Of a stretch of DNA of 64,000 bases, positions 12,691 through 24,164 are shown in pieces. The notes under the pieces are model-generated. The model saw nothing but the letters and a program-made list of their open reading frames with translations. It did not search any database and was not told the origin of the DNA. How positions within the stretch are numbered: the first letter of the stretch is position 1; each line of letters opens with the position of its first letter. This DNA comes from Plasmopara viticola (lineage: Eukaryota; Oomycota; Peronosporomycetes; Peronosporales; Peronosporaceae), in NCBI GenBank assembly GCA_001695595.3, contig MBPM02000005.1, forward strand, positions 806,001 through 870,000, read 5' to 3'. Made by a program: the position numbers and the translations under genes.

Positions 12691-13110
12691 TGACACGCCT
12701 GACACGAGCAACAGAGTTTTCTTCCTAGATCTTTTGCTTCAAAGCGCTGCAAGCATGCATCAAAGTATTATAGGAAGCGTTTTCGTCCATGATAGCTCAA
12801 GTATTGTGTAGTAAAGTACTACGGAAGAAATCAAGCATAGTGCCAAGCATAGCACGTACAATCATATCACTTCTCGCACAAAACAGTCGTAGATTCTTTT
12901 GTGCGCCGTTTATAGCACAACAACTCGTTTTCATAACAGCCAAGAGAAGGCCGAAAATTATAATGGCAAGGATACCATTGACCTCAGACTTTAATGGCAA
13001 GGCTCTGCCGATGCATGTAGAAAAGCACGTGCCCATTGGTCAATGCTCGCCGCGAATAGAGCTTGCTTTAAATATGGCTAGCTATAAGCGAAGCCGCGAG
13101 CATGTACGAA
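12690..13110 (+). mobile_element. Possible Gypsy-family fragment
   Basis: A block around 13,000 (CTGCCGATGCATGTA followed by GAGCAATG-like sequence) resembles 46,785-46,850 in the right arm of the inverted repeat, in the same orientation. The rest is too diverged to align by eye. Confidence 0.3.
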
Positions 13111-13989
13111 GCCCATTGAGTGTCGCTTGTCAAGGACAGAGGTTATTGAATGTCATGCATCGCATATTCCAAAGATGAGGCTGCTTTCTGATGCATGCAA
13201 AGCGATACAAATTTCACTGAATGGAAGCGCATCTATTTGCTGGAATTGAAAGAAGCATTGGATTTGTAAGGTGAATTCTTCAAACCTGGATTATTCAAGT
13301 CTACGTTTTGCAAATCCAAAAATTGAACCCCGCTAGAATTTAATCAGCATATTTAGTCTATCCTGTATACGCTAAGGCAAATAAGCGTACTGGTCCATCT
13401 TCATTGGCCGACCAGTATCAAAGAAACAAAGCATCAGATGTGGCGATGCCGAAGTTGTTTGTTGCTTATATAAGACGTGAGTTCTGGTTTTTGACCCTCT
13501 TTTTTCTACAGTCATTGCCACTGTCACATCGATATCATCCTTTATACTTGGATTTTATATAGCCCTTGCATTTTAAATGTAGATAGTGGTACATTGTGCA
13601 CGCTAAAAGAAGCGTCGATCATTCCCGCACAGACGCCATACGCCACAAAAGTGCATGGTAGGATGTACAGTGTACAGCGTTCTCGATTCAGTCGACGGTG
13701 GGTACATACTCCTCAGGTAAGACAGTAGTATATTATAAAATGCGGTGAGCACACACGAGACATTTGAGCGTATAGTAATGCGTTTGTTTAGGCCTACCAG
13801 CGAGCATGCACGTAGACATTTTATAACATTTCAGTCCAAAGTTTGCAGAGCTTTAAAACACATTGATACAAATCAAATCTAGGTGTAATGTATGTATCCC
13901 GATTAGCTTTAGACCTCGAGCAGCTTCACAGTCATTATGTGACCTTCTTGTCACAGTTTTAGTCAGCCTCGGCTATATCCGTTTTTAAG

Positions 13990-14280
13990 AACTTAGATTT
14001 AAATTGCGATAGCGCTAAACACATCCTTCTTCTGTCCGGTGCATCCACGGCTGCGTGTAGCATCTCCATCAACTTCTGCACACCGAAGATCTAGAAAGCG
14101 CATACTATATATCTTCTGTCAGCATGGACACGATTTCGAGCGAAAATTACCTTTCGACCGTCTTATCTAACTTTAATCAAAGCAAGCGCTTCGTGCTCTT
14201 AAAGAGTGAAGCGTTCTTGGGTGTCCTGCATTTTGAGCAAGAGGCCATATCGTAGAGGTCAAGAACTCTATTTTCAACGA
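13990..14280 (-). pseudogene. Divergent effector-like relic
   Basis: Translated minus-strand pieces resemble the C-terminal half of the effector family but are far more diverged: LEIVSMLTEDI (14,111-14,140) corresponds to the family's HIVSMLLEGV, and VQKLMEMLHAAVDAP (about 14,040-14,087) corresponds to LPKLMTMLHEAVMAS. Pieces upstream (to about 14,280) resemble the LLQLQ/LLKMQD helix. Stops and frameshifts separate them. It is probably an old member or a sister family of the WY-type effectors. Confidence 0.5.
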
Positions 14281-14569
14281 GAACGGTAGGAGTAATCGCT
14301 ACCAGCCAAACTTTCAGCTTTGCGTATTGCTGCGTGGAGGCTGAACAAATACACAAATTCCTCTTCACATTGCTTGTCTTCCTGCTGTTGCGAGCTGTTC
14401 GGAGATAATATGTGATTTCCTTGCAAGCATCAATTACATCCAAAACAACTTTCTTGGTGGGGGAAGATTTCGACGTGGATTGGTAGTTGAAACAGCCAAA
14501 TCGAGCACAACAACAGCTGCAGAATAACAAACCGCAGAGCTTCGAGAGCTCTTTAATAGCGCTCACGTG

Positions 14570-14770
14570 AAAAAGTCGAACAAGCAACTGCCTTTCGTCG
14601 CCAAACAATCTTGAATCAAGTTGTTCTTCTCACGATTGTGGATGTTCTTAATATTGCGCGGTTGTAGACGACCACTTGTCGCTTGCATAAGCTCAACAGC
14701 ATCATTGAGTGAGACCCGTCGCACTTTGATCATGTCGAGACATTTTTGCGGCCCCAGAAGAGGTGTGGAA
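14570..14770 (-). pseudogene. Possible MULE/FAR1-type transposase fragment
   Basis: An open minus-strand segment contains VRRVSLNDAVELMQA and LQPRNIKNIHNREKNN. Its shape resembles the region after the FAR1-like zinc domain in oomycete MULE transposases, where a KDIYN-like motif is typical. No terminal inverted repeats were found for it, so the assignment is weak. Confidence 0.25.
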
Positions 14771-15490
14771 AATGTCGACAGCCTGGGCTCACCATAAGAC
14801 CTTTTCGTTAGCCACCTCTTGCTGCCTCTCCTTTCACTGCTGTGGCTACTGCTCCTCCTATTTCTCCTCCTGCGTTTAAATTTGACAGCCTGGGCTCTGC
14901 CAACGAATGATAATATATTGCATGGCTTGCAATCGAGAGCAATACGCAGCTTTAAACTCCGTTGAAGCCAGCCAAGGACAGATTCGATGTCGATTACGTT
15001 CAGAACGACATTGATGTCGATATCAACTCCATTGTCGGTGTCAGTATACGATGGGGGTTGGATTTACATTTTTAGCCTACATAAACGATGATCACCATGC
15101 ATATGCTTTTGTCTAAAAAAGTGCCCACATTTCTTGTGTACAAAAACCTATACTTGATCGAAAGTGAAATTTACGGTCTGCTTTATGGATCTTTGCTTTT
15201 TAATCTTTACAACATTACAACTTGTATTAGCCACTGGCCGAGAAAGCATGCTTAGGGGTTCTGCATTACAGCTTATGGTCACTTTAACGGCAATCTATGG
15301 ACATCGAAACAATAACCTTGATATTATGTACTTATAGTGTTGTTGACCTATGGATAAAGTGTGATTTTATGTCTATCTATTTTGCCTGAAGAGCCAATTA
15401 ATGAGACTTTGCGCTTGTCATTAGTGCAGTTAGGTAGGAATTAGTTTTATTACAATGGGTGTATAAATGGTATAGCGATCTCAGCAGAAG
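14771..15490. other. No recognisable gene
   Basis: There is a short Ala/Pro-rich coding-like stretch near 14,810-14,905 on the plus strand and a repeated 14-mer GACAGCCTGGGCTC at about 14,776 and 14,885. Nothing else is identifiable. Confidence 0.4.
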
Positions 15491-15539
15491 AATTGTCAGT
15501 CTCTGAGCTTCTGAGCGTATTTAGTGTCGCAGCAGTCCG

Positions 15540-15640
15540 TAGTCAGTTCACAGGTGAAGTACCATTTTTCGCTCTACTTGTAGCGTGGCAAAGGCTCGGT
15601 CGATCTTGTGGCATGCTGGTGCTCTCTGCATCATTTATTG
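15540..15640 (-). mobile_element. Short Gypsy-family fragment
   Basis: GCTCTACTTGTAGCGT and GGCTCGGTCGATC...GGCATG match the equivalent positions at 32,600-32,645 and 41,590-41,635. The flanks are not alignable by eye. Confidence 0.35.
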
Positions 15641-15996
15641 CGCACAGAAACGTTTATAGCGAATATAGTACTATTGTAGATCAATTTCTTAACGTCTCTT
15701 GTTTTGCAAGTCGAATTTAGGGCCCGTGGTATCATTTTCCGGATTACTTGATACTTTAGTAGAAAAACCGCAGTATTAATTTAGTATGACTCTGGTATAG
15801 TACTTAAGTTTTAGGTGACATGCATCAGTGTGAAGTCTGTACAGCTTTATACAAAGTTAAGAATTGTGAAAGAAGGACTCCCCGTATGTATCAGCCAAAA
15901 TAATAAATGCCCCGCTTAAAATTTTGTTTTTTGTGGTCAGGTTCTCAACACCATTTCAAGTCGTGTACCAGAAAAAAATGCGCAATAATTTTTTTA

Positions 15997-16056
15997 AGAC
16001 ATATATTTATGTTCTCCCGCGTTTTATTTTAACGCGAGAGAACGATAAATATGTCT
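15997..16056. repeat. Imperfect hairpin, about 26-bp arms
   Basis: The left arm runs from AGACATATATTTATG to CCCGCGTT (15997-16023). The right arm 16031-16056 is its reverse complement with a few mismatches, around a 7-base T-rich loop. It is not associated with a gene end and could be a small MITE-like remnant. Confidence 0.65.
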
Positions 16057-16518
16057 ATTATGGGCATCATCGTAATAGTGGCCAACAACTATGAACATGG
16101 AGATATCAGGATTTTGTTTGATAGTCTTTTATCAAGCGACTTTGTACTTGTTTATTGCAATATTCTCGTCGACAAAACATGTCAAGCAAAGTGCGCACTA
16201 AGACAGCGGAGAATAATATCCTAGACCAGAGTTTTATAACCCATGATTTCATTCCTATTGCGCGCACGACTTTTTATTGGAAAATACACATCCGGAGGAA
16301 CTGTAAGACGTACAAAATACTCATAATTACGAAAGGTGAGAGTGACGAAGTCTATAGATACGATCCGCTGGTAGCACCGACTTCCAAAGACAATAAGATA
16401 TCGTGGACCGTTTAGTAATTATATTATTGACGCAGAATTTCATTGCATCTAAAAATGTAGTCATTTACGATGAGACACAATCATTATACCGGCTCAAAAT
16501 GCTCTAAATGTGGATAAT

Positions 16519-16842
16519 ATTGTATTGTATTGTATTACGTTATCGCGTTGCCAAGTTATGCACGTGCTAGGCTCAGTCTGGCTAGTCCACGGCATAGAGT
16601 GGTGTCCGTATACGTCGGGTCTCGTTCGGCGGGCAGTGCAGCCAGCACCGAGGTCGTGAGGGTCTTCCATTATTTTGTTTATCTCTGACTTGGTAAGAGC
16701 CCATGTGGCGCCCTGGTGCTGGAGACCGTCGCGTCGAGGGTATGACTCGTTAGAGACCTGCAGATGCCCGAGAGCACCTGCCCGAAGCGCGCGAGCAATT
16801 TGCCCCCGCGCTTGGAAGGAGGGCGTCACCCCAACCTTTTCC
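16519..16842 (-). mobile_element. SINE-like element, copy B
   Basis: This is a full-length copy in minus orientation with tail units at 16519-16535. An imperfect 9-base flanking duplication is present (GTGGATAAT 16509-16517, GTGGATTAT 16848-16856). It belongs to the subfamily with CACCAGGG (long form) at the central diagnostic site. Confidence 0.85.
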
Positions 16843-16856
16843 CTGAGGTGGATTAT

Positions 16857-19197
16857 CTAGCTCTGGATATTAGTAGCGTAGTGCCACCAACCGCAAATAA
16901 CTGGGTATACAAGGCATAGTAGTAGTATGGGTAAGCAGTAATTTTCTGACAATGTATCGATTTAATATCATTTTCTTAGTACCAGGTTCTGCCTCATAAG
17001 TGACGATCAAAACATAAGCAGGTAAACAATCGATAAGTGTGACACACAAGGTTCGTGTGATCTTATTACACCAGGAAATTGCACTCAATAAGTCAACATC
17101 CGGGAATACTGTGCGCACTTAGACCAATGATATGAGTTTTGTAGGTACCTTCGATGGTTGTCGCGACTTCGCGCACTGGTCGCTCCGTCGAATGGAATCA
17201 TTTTTGTTTTGCAGCTTTTTCCTGACAGCGTGGGCCATATGGGATTCTCGTTTGATGCAATCGTACAGATTCTACCAGGCATTCGATAGTATCTCCGACG
17301 TACACGGGAGATAATTTGAATCCGTCACCGGATGATAGACCATAATTCAACAAACCGATGCGTACTTTTTCCTCGCTTCACAAGCTACAGATACTTGTCT
17401 ACACCTTTTCTGCTGCATATTCGGCCTACATTTGCCACATAGAGACACTTCAAAGGTCAATACTGTCACTAGCTTTCTTTTTGTGTTTCTTTCGAATGCG
17501 ACAGTCAAAAATCTTAAAGGCAAGGGCGAAGCTGTCACTAAACTGTCTTTGACACCACAGCTTTTATTTCTCGGACGAGAAAGCTTGACTAGCGTGATAT
17601 AACTATATGGTGTCCATCGCTTACAATATTTTTTGTACCGAAGACCTTTACTTAAAAATCGTCGAGAATCGAACTTATACATGGCTCGATTGGCAATTTT
17701 TCATCGACGAACCACGATGCGCTTTTTCAAATACCTCTCCAGCGCCTATATGCTATACTTTATTTGCACCTTAGCGATTATATATTGGTAGAAAGGTTCG
17801 TTCGAGTAGGTTAAGCGCTGGACCTGCCTTTGCCAGTACGGCGCAGGCCTGACTTACGATCTCGTGCATGTTGCTTTGACTATGTAGTAGCGGTTCCAAA
17901 AAGTCGAGCTTCAATGCTAAAATCTGGCTGCTTGTTATCAATAAATGGTAGATCTTGGTTCAAAAAGAGCTCATAAATATTATATATACTAGATTACATT
18001 AAGAGAAACTCCATTTAAAGCGAAAAAACGTCCCTGCCTAAATTGTGACAGAGACTGAAGTCGCCTTTAATGGAAAAAGGGGTAGGAACAAAGCACATAA
18101 TTGATCCTTAAACTTAAAAATACAGTCTATTGCATCGATTCGAAGCAGTTATTTAATGGAACTTCCAGAGCGCCTTCTCTAGGCACAGTGCTGTGTGACA
18201 ACGTCACACTTGGTAGCACCTAGCTGTACATTTTAGGGTGCATTGTATTCCTTGCCACCTTTTTGCACTTTAAAACCGAGCATTCGACCGGCATAATTCA
18301 CATCATAGTCTCCTTACGGGGGGAAACAACGCGTTGGCCACTTCTTTCTCCTCAGATGACCGAAGAAACTAAAGATCGGGTGGGACGAGTATTTCTATTG
18401 CCTTCATAGTCACAACACATTTTGCTTGGACGAGAGTGCACCAATCAGCACAAAAAATCATTTAATTTACTATAGTTGATACATGGGAAATATTACCTAT
18501 GTCAACTGTCCAATTAACCTTAAAGGATAACACCGGTGTTTAACTTTCAACTCTGAGCCGCGCTGCGCTAAAATGGGCGCCACTTCGAATGTATGGAGAA
18601 AATAGTCAATTTTACTGATGAACAAAAACATGCGCATAGGTGAATCAACAGCACTTTGCTTATTTCTCATGGCGTCAAGTCTTGGTGGCACTATAATGAC
18701 ATCATGACGCCGTGGAAAACATATGGTCCAGCATTACTCGCACATTCAAAATCACTTAAGGAAGATCATCTGCATTGAAGCAGTCATTGTAATTCTCTGA
18801 TGGTCTTAGATGATAGTCTCAAATATTCCGCTTCCTCCCTTGTAAGTTTTAGTTTTGTTGGTGCTAAGTAAGAAATTACCGAGTTACTGTAAGATAAAGA
18901 TTCCTCTATAATGTAGTTAAAATATTGGTGTCCGATGCAAAGATGCATAAGATGATGCATACAGATCTGGTAATTACCGAAAATTTACACAAACCCAGTG
19001 TATATCTTATTGGCCGGGGGTATCATTTTGTGTGACATGAGTCACGCGAAAATTTGATTACTATAGTAAGCCAGGTTCAGGTAATCAAAAAGCAGTCAAA
19101 TGACGATTGCTTCTTATCATTGTTGTACTTGAGGGTAATTTCAAGCATTTACTCCACATATAATTTATATCCATAAATTTATGTGTAAATGTACACT
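16857..19197. other. No recognisable gene
   Basis: Short ORFs only. The longest (17347-17682 minus, 111 codons) is Lys/Arg rich and has no recognisable domain. It probably consists of old repeats. Confidence 0.4.
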
Positions 19198-19209
19198 AAA
19201 GTTTGCAGT

Positions 19210-19538
19210 TGTATTTGTATTGTATTACGTTATCGCGTTGCCAAGTTATGCACGTGCTAGGCTCAGTCTGGCTAGTCCACGGCATAGAGTGGTGTCCGCA
19301 TACGTCGGGTCTCGTTCGGCGGGCAGTGCAGCCAGCACCGAGGCCGTGAGGGTCTTCCATTATTTTGTGTGATTCTAACTTGGTAAGAGCCCAGGTGGCG
19401 CCCTGGTGCTGGAGACCGTCGCGTCGAGGGTGAGACTCGTTAGAGACCTGCAGATGCCCGAGAGCACCTGCCCGAATCGCGCGGGCATTTAGCCCCCGCG
19501 CTTGGAAGGAGGGCGTCACCCCAACCTTTTTCGAAAAA
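19210..19538 (-). mobile_element. SINE-like element, copy C
   Basis: This full-length copy is flanked by a perfect 12-bp target-site duplication AAAGTTTGCAGT (19198-19209 and 19539-19550). The tail of TACAA-type units is at the left (3') end, and the 5' end GGTTGGGG is at the right. The exact duplication makes this a well-defined, relatively recent insertion. Confidence 0.93.
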
Positions 19539-20157
19539 AAAGTTTGCAGTACTTCAGGTAAATAGTAATCCACGACCAGTGCTGGTTCTGAGTATATAGC
19601 CAAGCCACAAATCTGACCTTACGCTTTATATAAGCGAATAGCTACGGCAGTCCAGCTGCATTTGCAAATATTGGTAGTCAATCTACACCTCGTTTTCTTT
19701 TTTCTCTTTTTAAAATGGACCGATATGCTTACTTGCCTTGGAGCATACACAGTCTGATGCTTACGTTTGAAAGAGTTTAACATTTGGTTGCACGGGGACT
19801 CTACGCATTTAGTGTGTGCATCTGGTATTCTCTAATCATTAGACCTCATTGATTAGCTCTTTCTTGACAGAAGATGGCGTGCTAGTGTAAGTCTATGAAG
19901 CTGGCACCCAAACCGTACCCTGCTCAAATAGATAGTACTCAAACTAAGCGCTTAGACCCTTGATAAGAAAAAGAGCAGTAATCTTTCACTGCTGGCAGAG
20001 TTATCATTAAATCAGATTCGTTGCTGAACAAAAAGCGAAAGTTGGCTTCGGTCGTGTCAAAAACTTGTGGGAGAGCTTGCATTTGAGCACTCGATTGACT
20101 TTCCTCAGTTGAGGCGCGTCGACCACATAAAACGTCCCCGAATGCAAGCCGTGCATG

Positions 20158-20218
20158 ACAAGAAAACGTGGCTGCACATGGCATGCACGGCTTGCCATGT
20201 GCAGCCACGTTTTCTTGT
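20158..20218. repeat. Perfect 26-bp inverted repeat (cruciform)
   Basis: The 26-base arms 20158-20183 and 20193-20218 are exact reverse complements around a 9-base loop. The arm core is AACGTGGCTGCACATGG. A second overlapping inverted pair (AAGCCGTGCATG at 20146-20157 and CATGCACGGCTT at 20182-20193) allows an alternative fold. Confidence 0.9.
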
Positions 20219-20776
20219 AATTTGCTTAAGTGCGCCAAAGTCAACGACTGTATAGCTCTTCAAATTGGTGAGTTCAACCACCGATCCAGCCTGAGTCGTT
20301 GTCTCAAACGACGAAGGTTAGAATTACGATACCTGATACACTCCTGGAGACAGTCTTGTAAGTAGAGGGGAAACTTTTTTTCGGTGTCCACTACATATTG
20401 CTGGCCCCTTATGTATAAATGGGCATGAGGGTTTGGCGATCAGCGTTAAGGCCGATCCGCGGCTCACACGTCAGCTTCTTTAACAGTGTCAACCAGTTGT
20501 GGCACAATGCTAGAAGTCCGTAAGCATCGTTTTTAACTGATGCTAGCAAGAATCTCGGGGCGACAAAGGCGTAGTTTTTATCCGTGTGGCTTCTAACCAA
20601 AAGGGTGCAACTGGCACCTATAAACGTGAAGCAAACAGCTATAAAATCAGCCATCGAATATCATGGCTTTATGGACAAGATAGTGTACAATAAATATCTT
20701 CGACTTACCACTACATTTTAACACATTGTTGGAAGCTCGCTTTTTGATAAAGACAGCAGGCCATCCCAAGGCAGCC

Positions 20777-21097
20777 TCGGAAAAGGTTGGGGTGATGCCC
20801 TCCTTCCAAGCGCGAGGGCTAAATGCTCGCGCGCTTCGGGCAGGTGCTCTCGGGCATCTGCAGGTCTCTAACGAGTCTCACCCTCGACGCGACGGTCTTC
20901 AGCACCAGGGAACCACCTGGGCTCTTACCAAGTCAGAGCTAAACAAAATAATGGAAGACCCTCACGACCTCGGTGCTGGCTGCACTGCCCGCCGAACGAG
21001 ACCCGACGTATGCGGACACCACTCTTTGCCATGGATTAGCCAGACTGAGCCTAGCACGTGCATAACTATGCAACGCGATAACGTAATACAATACAAA
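20777..21097 (+). mobile_element. SINE-like element, copy D
   Basis: This plus-strand copy runs from TCGGAAAAGGTTGGGG to a short ACAATACAA tail. An imperfect 10-base flanking duplication is present (TCCCAAGGCA 20764-20773, TTCCAAGACA 21098-21107). It belongs to the long-form subfamily, although the diagnostic region reads CACCAGGGAACC here. Confidence 0.85.
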
Positions 21098-21737
21098 TTC
21101 CAAGACATATGCTCGAACAAAAAAGGACCACCGGTGTATACCTACATGGGCAAACTAAGCTTGTCTCATAAACTTCCGAAGTCACTAAGCTTCGACCGAG
21201 ATCCTCGCTTTAAGGACATTTTCGACAGCAATTTATGCTGCGTTTGCAACATGGATAATTGAGACCAATATTTTATAGTGGAGACCCGTTTTGGGACCCT
21301 ACGTACCAGGCGTCATTCTTCAAAGTTCACATCCAGATCAATCGCGGCTTTTAAAATTAATCTCAGTAATACCTCGCCAGCTTATAAAAGCGTACTGAGA
21401 GCCATATTGCTGTGTCAAAAACAAACTTTCCATTGTAAAAATGCTGCCTTCACTACAAAACAAAGAATTTAAGTATACAACAATAACTGATAAGGTGGCG
21501 ATCTGCGGTACTTTTACAATTGCTAAAATAAGCTTAAACCAACTGACGAAGACTAGATCAAAGTTTTGCTGATTTGTACTGTCATGACTTTGGTGAATGA
21601 CGTCAATATTTGATGAGGTAGTCCATTTAACTTCCATCAGTATGCTGTAAATTGTTGCGTACCCTGCTTTTAGAAAAGCAAAAATGCGGTCAGTAGTATT
21701 CGCAAAGTAAGCTGTTTTTTGCGAAACAGTATGAGCT

Positions 21738-22067
21738 ATTTTTCGGAAAAGGTTGGGGTGACGCCCTCCTTCCAAGCGCGGGGGCTTAATGCTCGCGCGC
21801 TTCGGGCAGGTGCTCTCGGGCATCTGCAGGTCTCTAACGAGTCTCACCCTCGACGCGACGGTCTCCAGCACCAGGGCGCCACCTGGGCTCTTACCAAGTC
21901 AGAACTACACAAAATAATGGAAGACCCTCACGGCCTCGGTGCTGGCTGCACTGCCCGCCGAACGAGACCCGACGTATGCGGACACCACTCTGTGCCGTGG
22001 ACTAGCCAGACTGAGCCTAGCACGTGCATAACTTGGCAACGCGGTAACGTAATACAATACAATACAA
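21738..22067 (+). mobile_element. SINE-like element, copy E
   Basis: This plus-strand full-length copy has three ACAAT-type tail units and a perfect 10-bp target duplication AGTATGAGCT (21728-21737, 22068-22077). It belongs to the long-form subfamily (CACCAGGGCGCC). Confidence 0.93.
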
Positions 22068-22077
22068 AGTATGAGCT

Positions 22078-22860
22078 GTATTAGTTCGTACGCGATGATA
22101 CCGCGAGTAATACCCTTCTTGAGGTCAAAGCAACACTGTCGTATAGATTTCTGCGATCGTTCTTTCCCTCAAAGCTTACACCTTCCTCTGCTATATTTGA
22201 TTGTCCTAATCGCGAAGCGAAACGTGCGGTTTACCTTTGCTGCTCTCTGCTTGAATACCTTAGCTTCTCCGTGAGAGAGGTTCGTTTTTTGCAACAACAA
22301 GTTAGTGGTTTTGCTTCCATCGGAAACCAAATTGTCTACAATAACAATGACTTTGTCCAGGCTCCAAAATAAACTGCTGGCTGAGATGGCCAGTAAATCT
22401 CCCTCTATAAGTAGACCGTACAAGGGCACGACCCGGACAAAGGTGATCTACGCACAGCTCAACTTTTTTAGAAGGGCCTTGAAAGTGGCTTTGAATGCCG
22501 GCTATGGCTTTTATGTGGCATAGAAAGAAAGGCTCACAGAGCCAATGCCCCGTGGATTATCCGGTCACCTTGAAGTCCATGTATCCTAACAGTGAGATGG
22601 TAAGCGTCCAAGCTATAGAATAGCATACATACATCCAAAGATTCTTCATCTTTGATGGTATTTTTCACTTTCGGTGTAGTTATCCCTGTGCTATGCGCAT
22701 TAAGGGTTAATAAACTCGAACTTCCACACTCAACCAGTCATTTCTTTGTGCTGCAGAAAACGGCAGCACGCAAAAGGCGAGATGCCACAGACCTTCCCAC
22801 CAATTGGAGGAGTCAAGACAGAGGCAGAATAAAAAAAGATATCCTCATCAAAGGCACTCT
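22078..22860. other. No assignable gene
   Basis: The minus-strand ORF 22169-22429 (86 codons, LYGLLIEGDLLAIS...) and the plus-strand ORFs here have no recognisable domain. Confidence 0.35.
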
Positions 22861-22862
22861 TT

Positions 22863-23747
22863 AAATTCATTGGAAACTTCTTCAGAGTGAGAAACGTCGT
22901 TTAGTAAGAGAAAGTCAAGCTCGTTGGCTTCTTCATATGGTCGCTTTATGGTGCATGGCCAAGGTACGATTAAAAGGCTTTACCGTGACGTCCACTTCGA
23001 TTCGGGACGTCACGTGCGCAACGTTAAACCCAGTGGCTTACGCGTTCTGGATCCTGAAGACGAAGTTCAAAGTGGGTCGGAATGGAGCGTGGGTTCGCGC
23101 GTCCGTCTTGCACGTGAAGGCACGAAAACACCGCGACAGGGTAAGATCGTCTTGTGTCGTACGGACGGCACGTTTGACATCTTGGTGAACGAGTTTCGAT
23201 GCCCGAAAACATTGCAACGGATAGCACGCAACGCGTTGACTCTTTTTGATGATGAGCTCATTCTTTATCAGTCAGGAGCTCGAGTTCTAGTGCGACAGCG
23301 CACAGAGTATTTACGAGGAAATGTTGGTTGTTGTCGAAAGGATGGCACGTATAACGTCAAGCTTGGTTTAAGGTCTCCACACCGAGTACTAGAGTGTTTA
23401 GCATCGGAATTTTCTGCTCTAGATATTGATGAAGATGGTTACAGCGACGAGGACGGGGCTACAGATCGTAATCAAGACTCGAAAGGTGAATAAAGGCAGA
23501 ATTTCTGAGAGGAGATCGCATGGAAGATCGCTTTAAAGGTCACGCAACGTACTTTCCTGGCACTATTGAGCGCGTGCACCCTAACGGATCGTATGATTTC
23601 TCTTATGATGACGGAGATGTGGAAAAGCGCGTTACTTCTGACATGATTCGACCTCTTCAAAATCGAAAGCTGGCAAGCAGAGACTTAAGAAAGCCTCGGT
23701 TGACGCGTACGAGTCGGATTTCTTCGACAGCGAGTAATTATAGTTGA
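22863..23747 (+). pseudogene. Broken gene for a protein with Tudor-like repeats
   Basis: Two ORF segments (about 22891-23493 and 23520-23747) carry a series of related beta-rich modules: GTIKRLYRDVHFDSG, then SRVRLAREG...RQGKIVLCRTDGTFDI, then ARVLVRQRTEYLRGNVGCCRKDGTYNV, and finally RFKGHATYFPGTIERV with GSYDFSYDDGDVEKRV. The last matches the Tudor/agenet-like module common in oomycete proteins (basic residue, PG.I..V, G.YD..YDDGD). The frame before the last module is open as RGDRMEDRFKGH, but a shift and a TAA separate it from the previous segment. A further shift near 22,900 is suggested by a helical WKLLQSEKRRLVRE stretch in another frame. There is no ATG at the 5' end, so it is a gene fragment. 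The function is unknown; the domain type suggests chromatin or methyl-ligand binding, by family analogy only. Confidence 0.65.
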
Positions 23748-24164
23748 CAAGCAAACAACTCTATTGGGTTAGTTACATTATGCAAGTTTGTCCTCAAGTA
23801 AAATAGGCACATATTGAAATGGGTACAGCAAAAAATACCCTTTATCCATCCCAAAAATCGAACATTCACACTACAACTTATTCTTACGACTACAGAGTCG
23901 TGTGCTTCAAATTGCGATGCAATTAACGTCATGGTGACGTGATGCCTGGGCCATATGTAAGCACCAGATTAAAGTATGACAAAAGATTGTGGCTTGAATT
24001 GGATTGAGTGGGACCTGCTCTGCATACTAGTAATTGCTGGTGGGCAACAAGAAGTGACGATGACATTAGGATCCAAGAACAAACAACGGGATTCATTGAC
24101 TATGCAGTTGAAATGTTAGCGTCTCTGTAATCTCTTGTCTACATTAGAATAGAAAATCCGCTTT
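23748..24164. other. Intergenic; partial duplicated 3' flank of the effector gene
   Basis: The 24,030-24,164 part (GGGCAACAAGAAGTGACGATG..., reading toward the effector stop) resembles the 3' flanks of the effector pseudogene at 4.3 kb and the gene at 42.7 kb. The rest shows nothing. Confidence 0.5.

Noticed and set aside
21719..22084. ORFs of 110-180 codons containing an RALR motif (also at 20726-21262, 19196-19603, 16494-16829) as RxLR effector candidates
   Set aside because: They are translations of the repeated SINE-like element. They have no signal peptide, the RALR is part of the repeat (ARALRAG), and the frame starts outside the element in each case.
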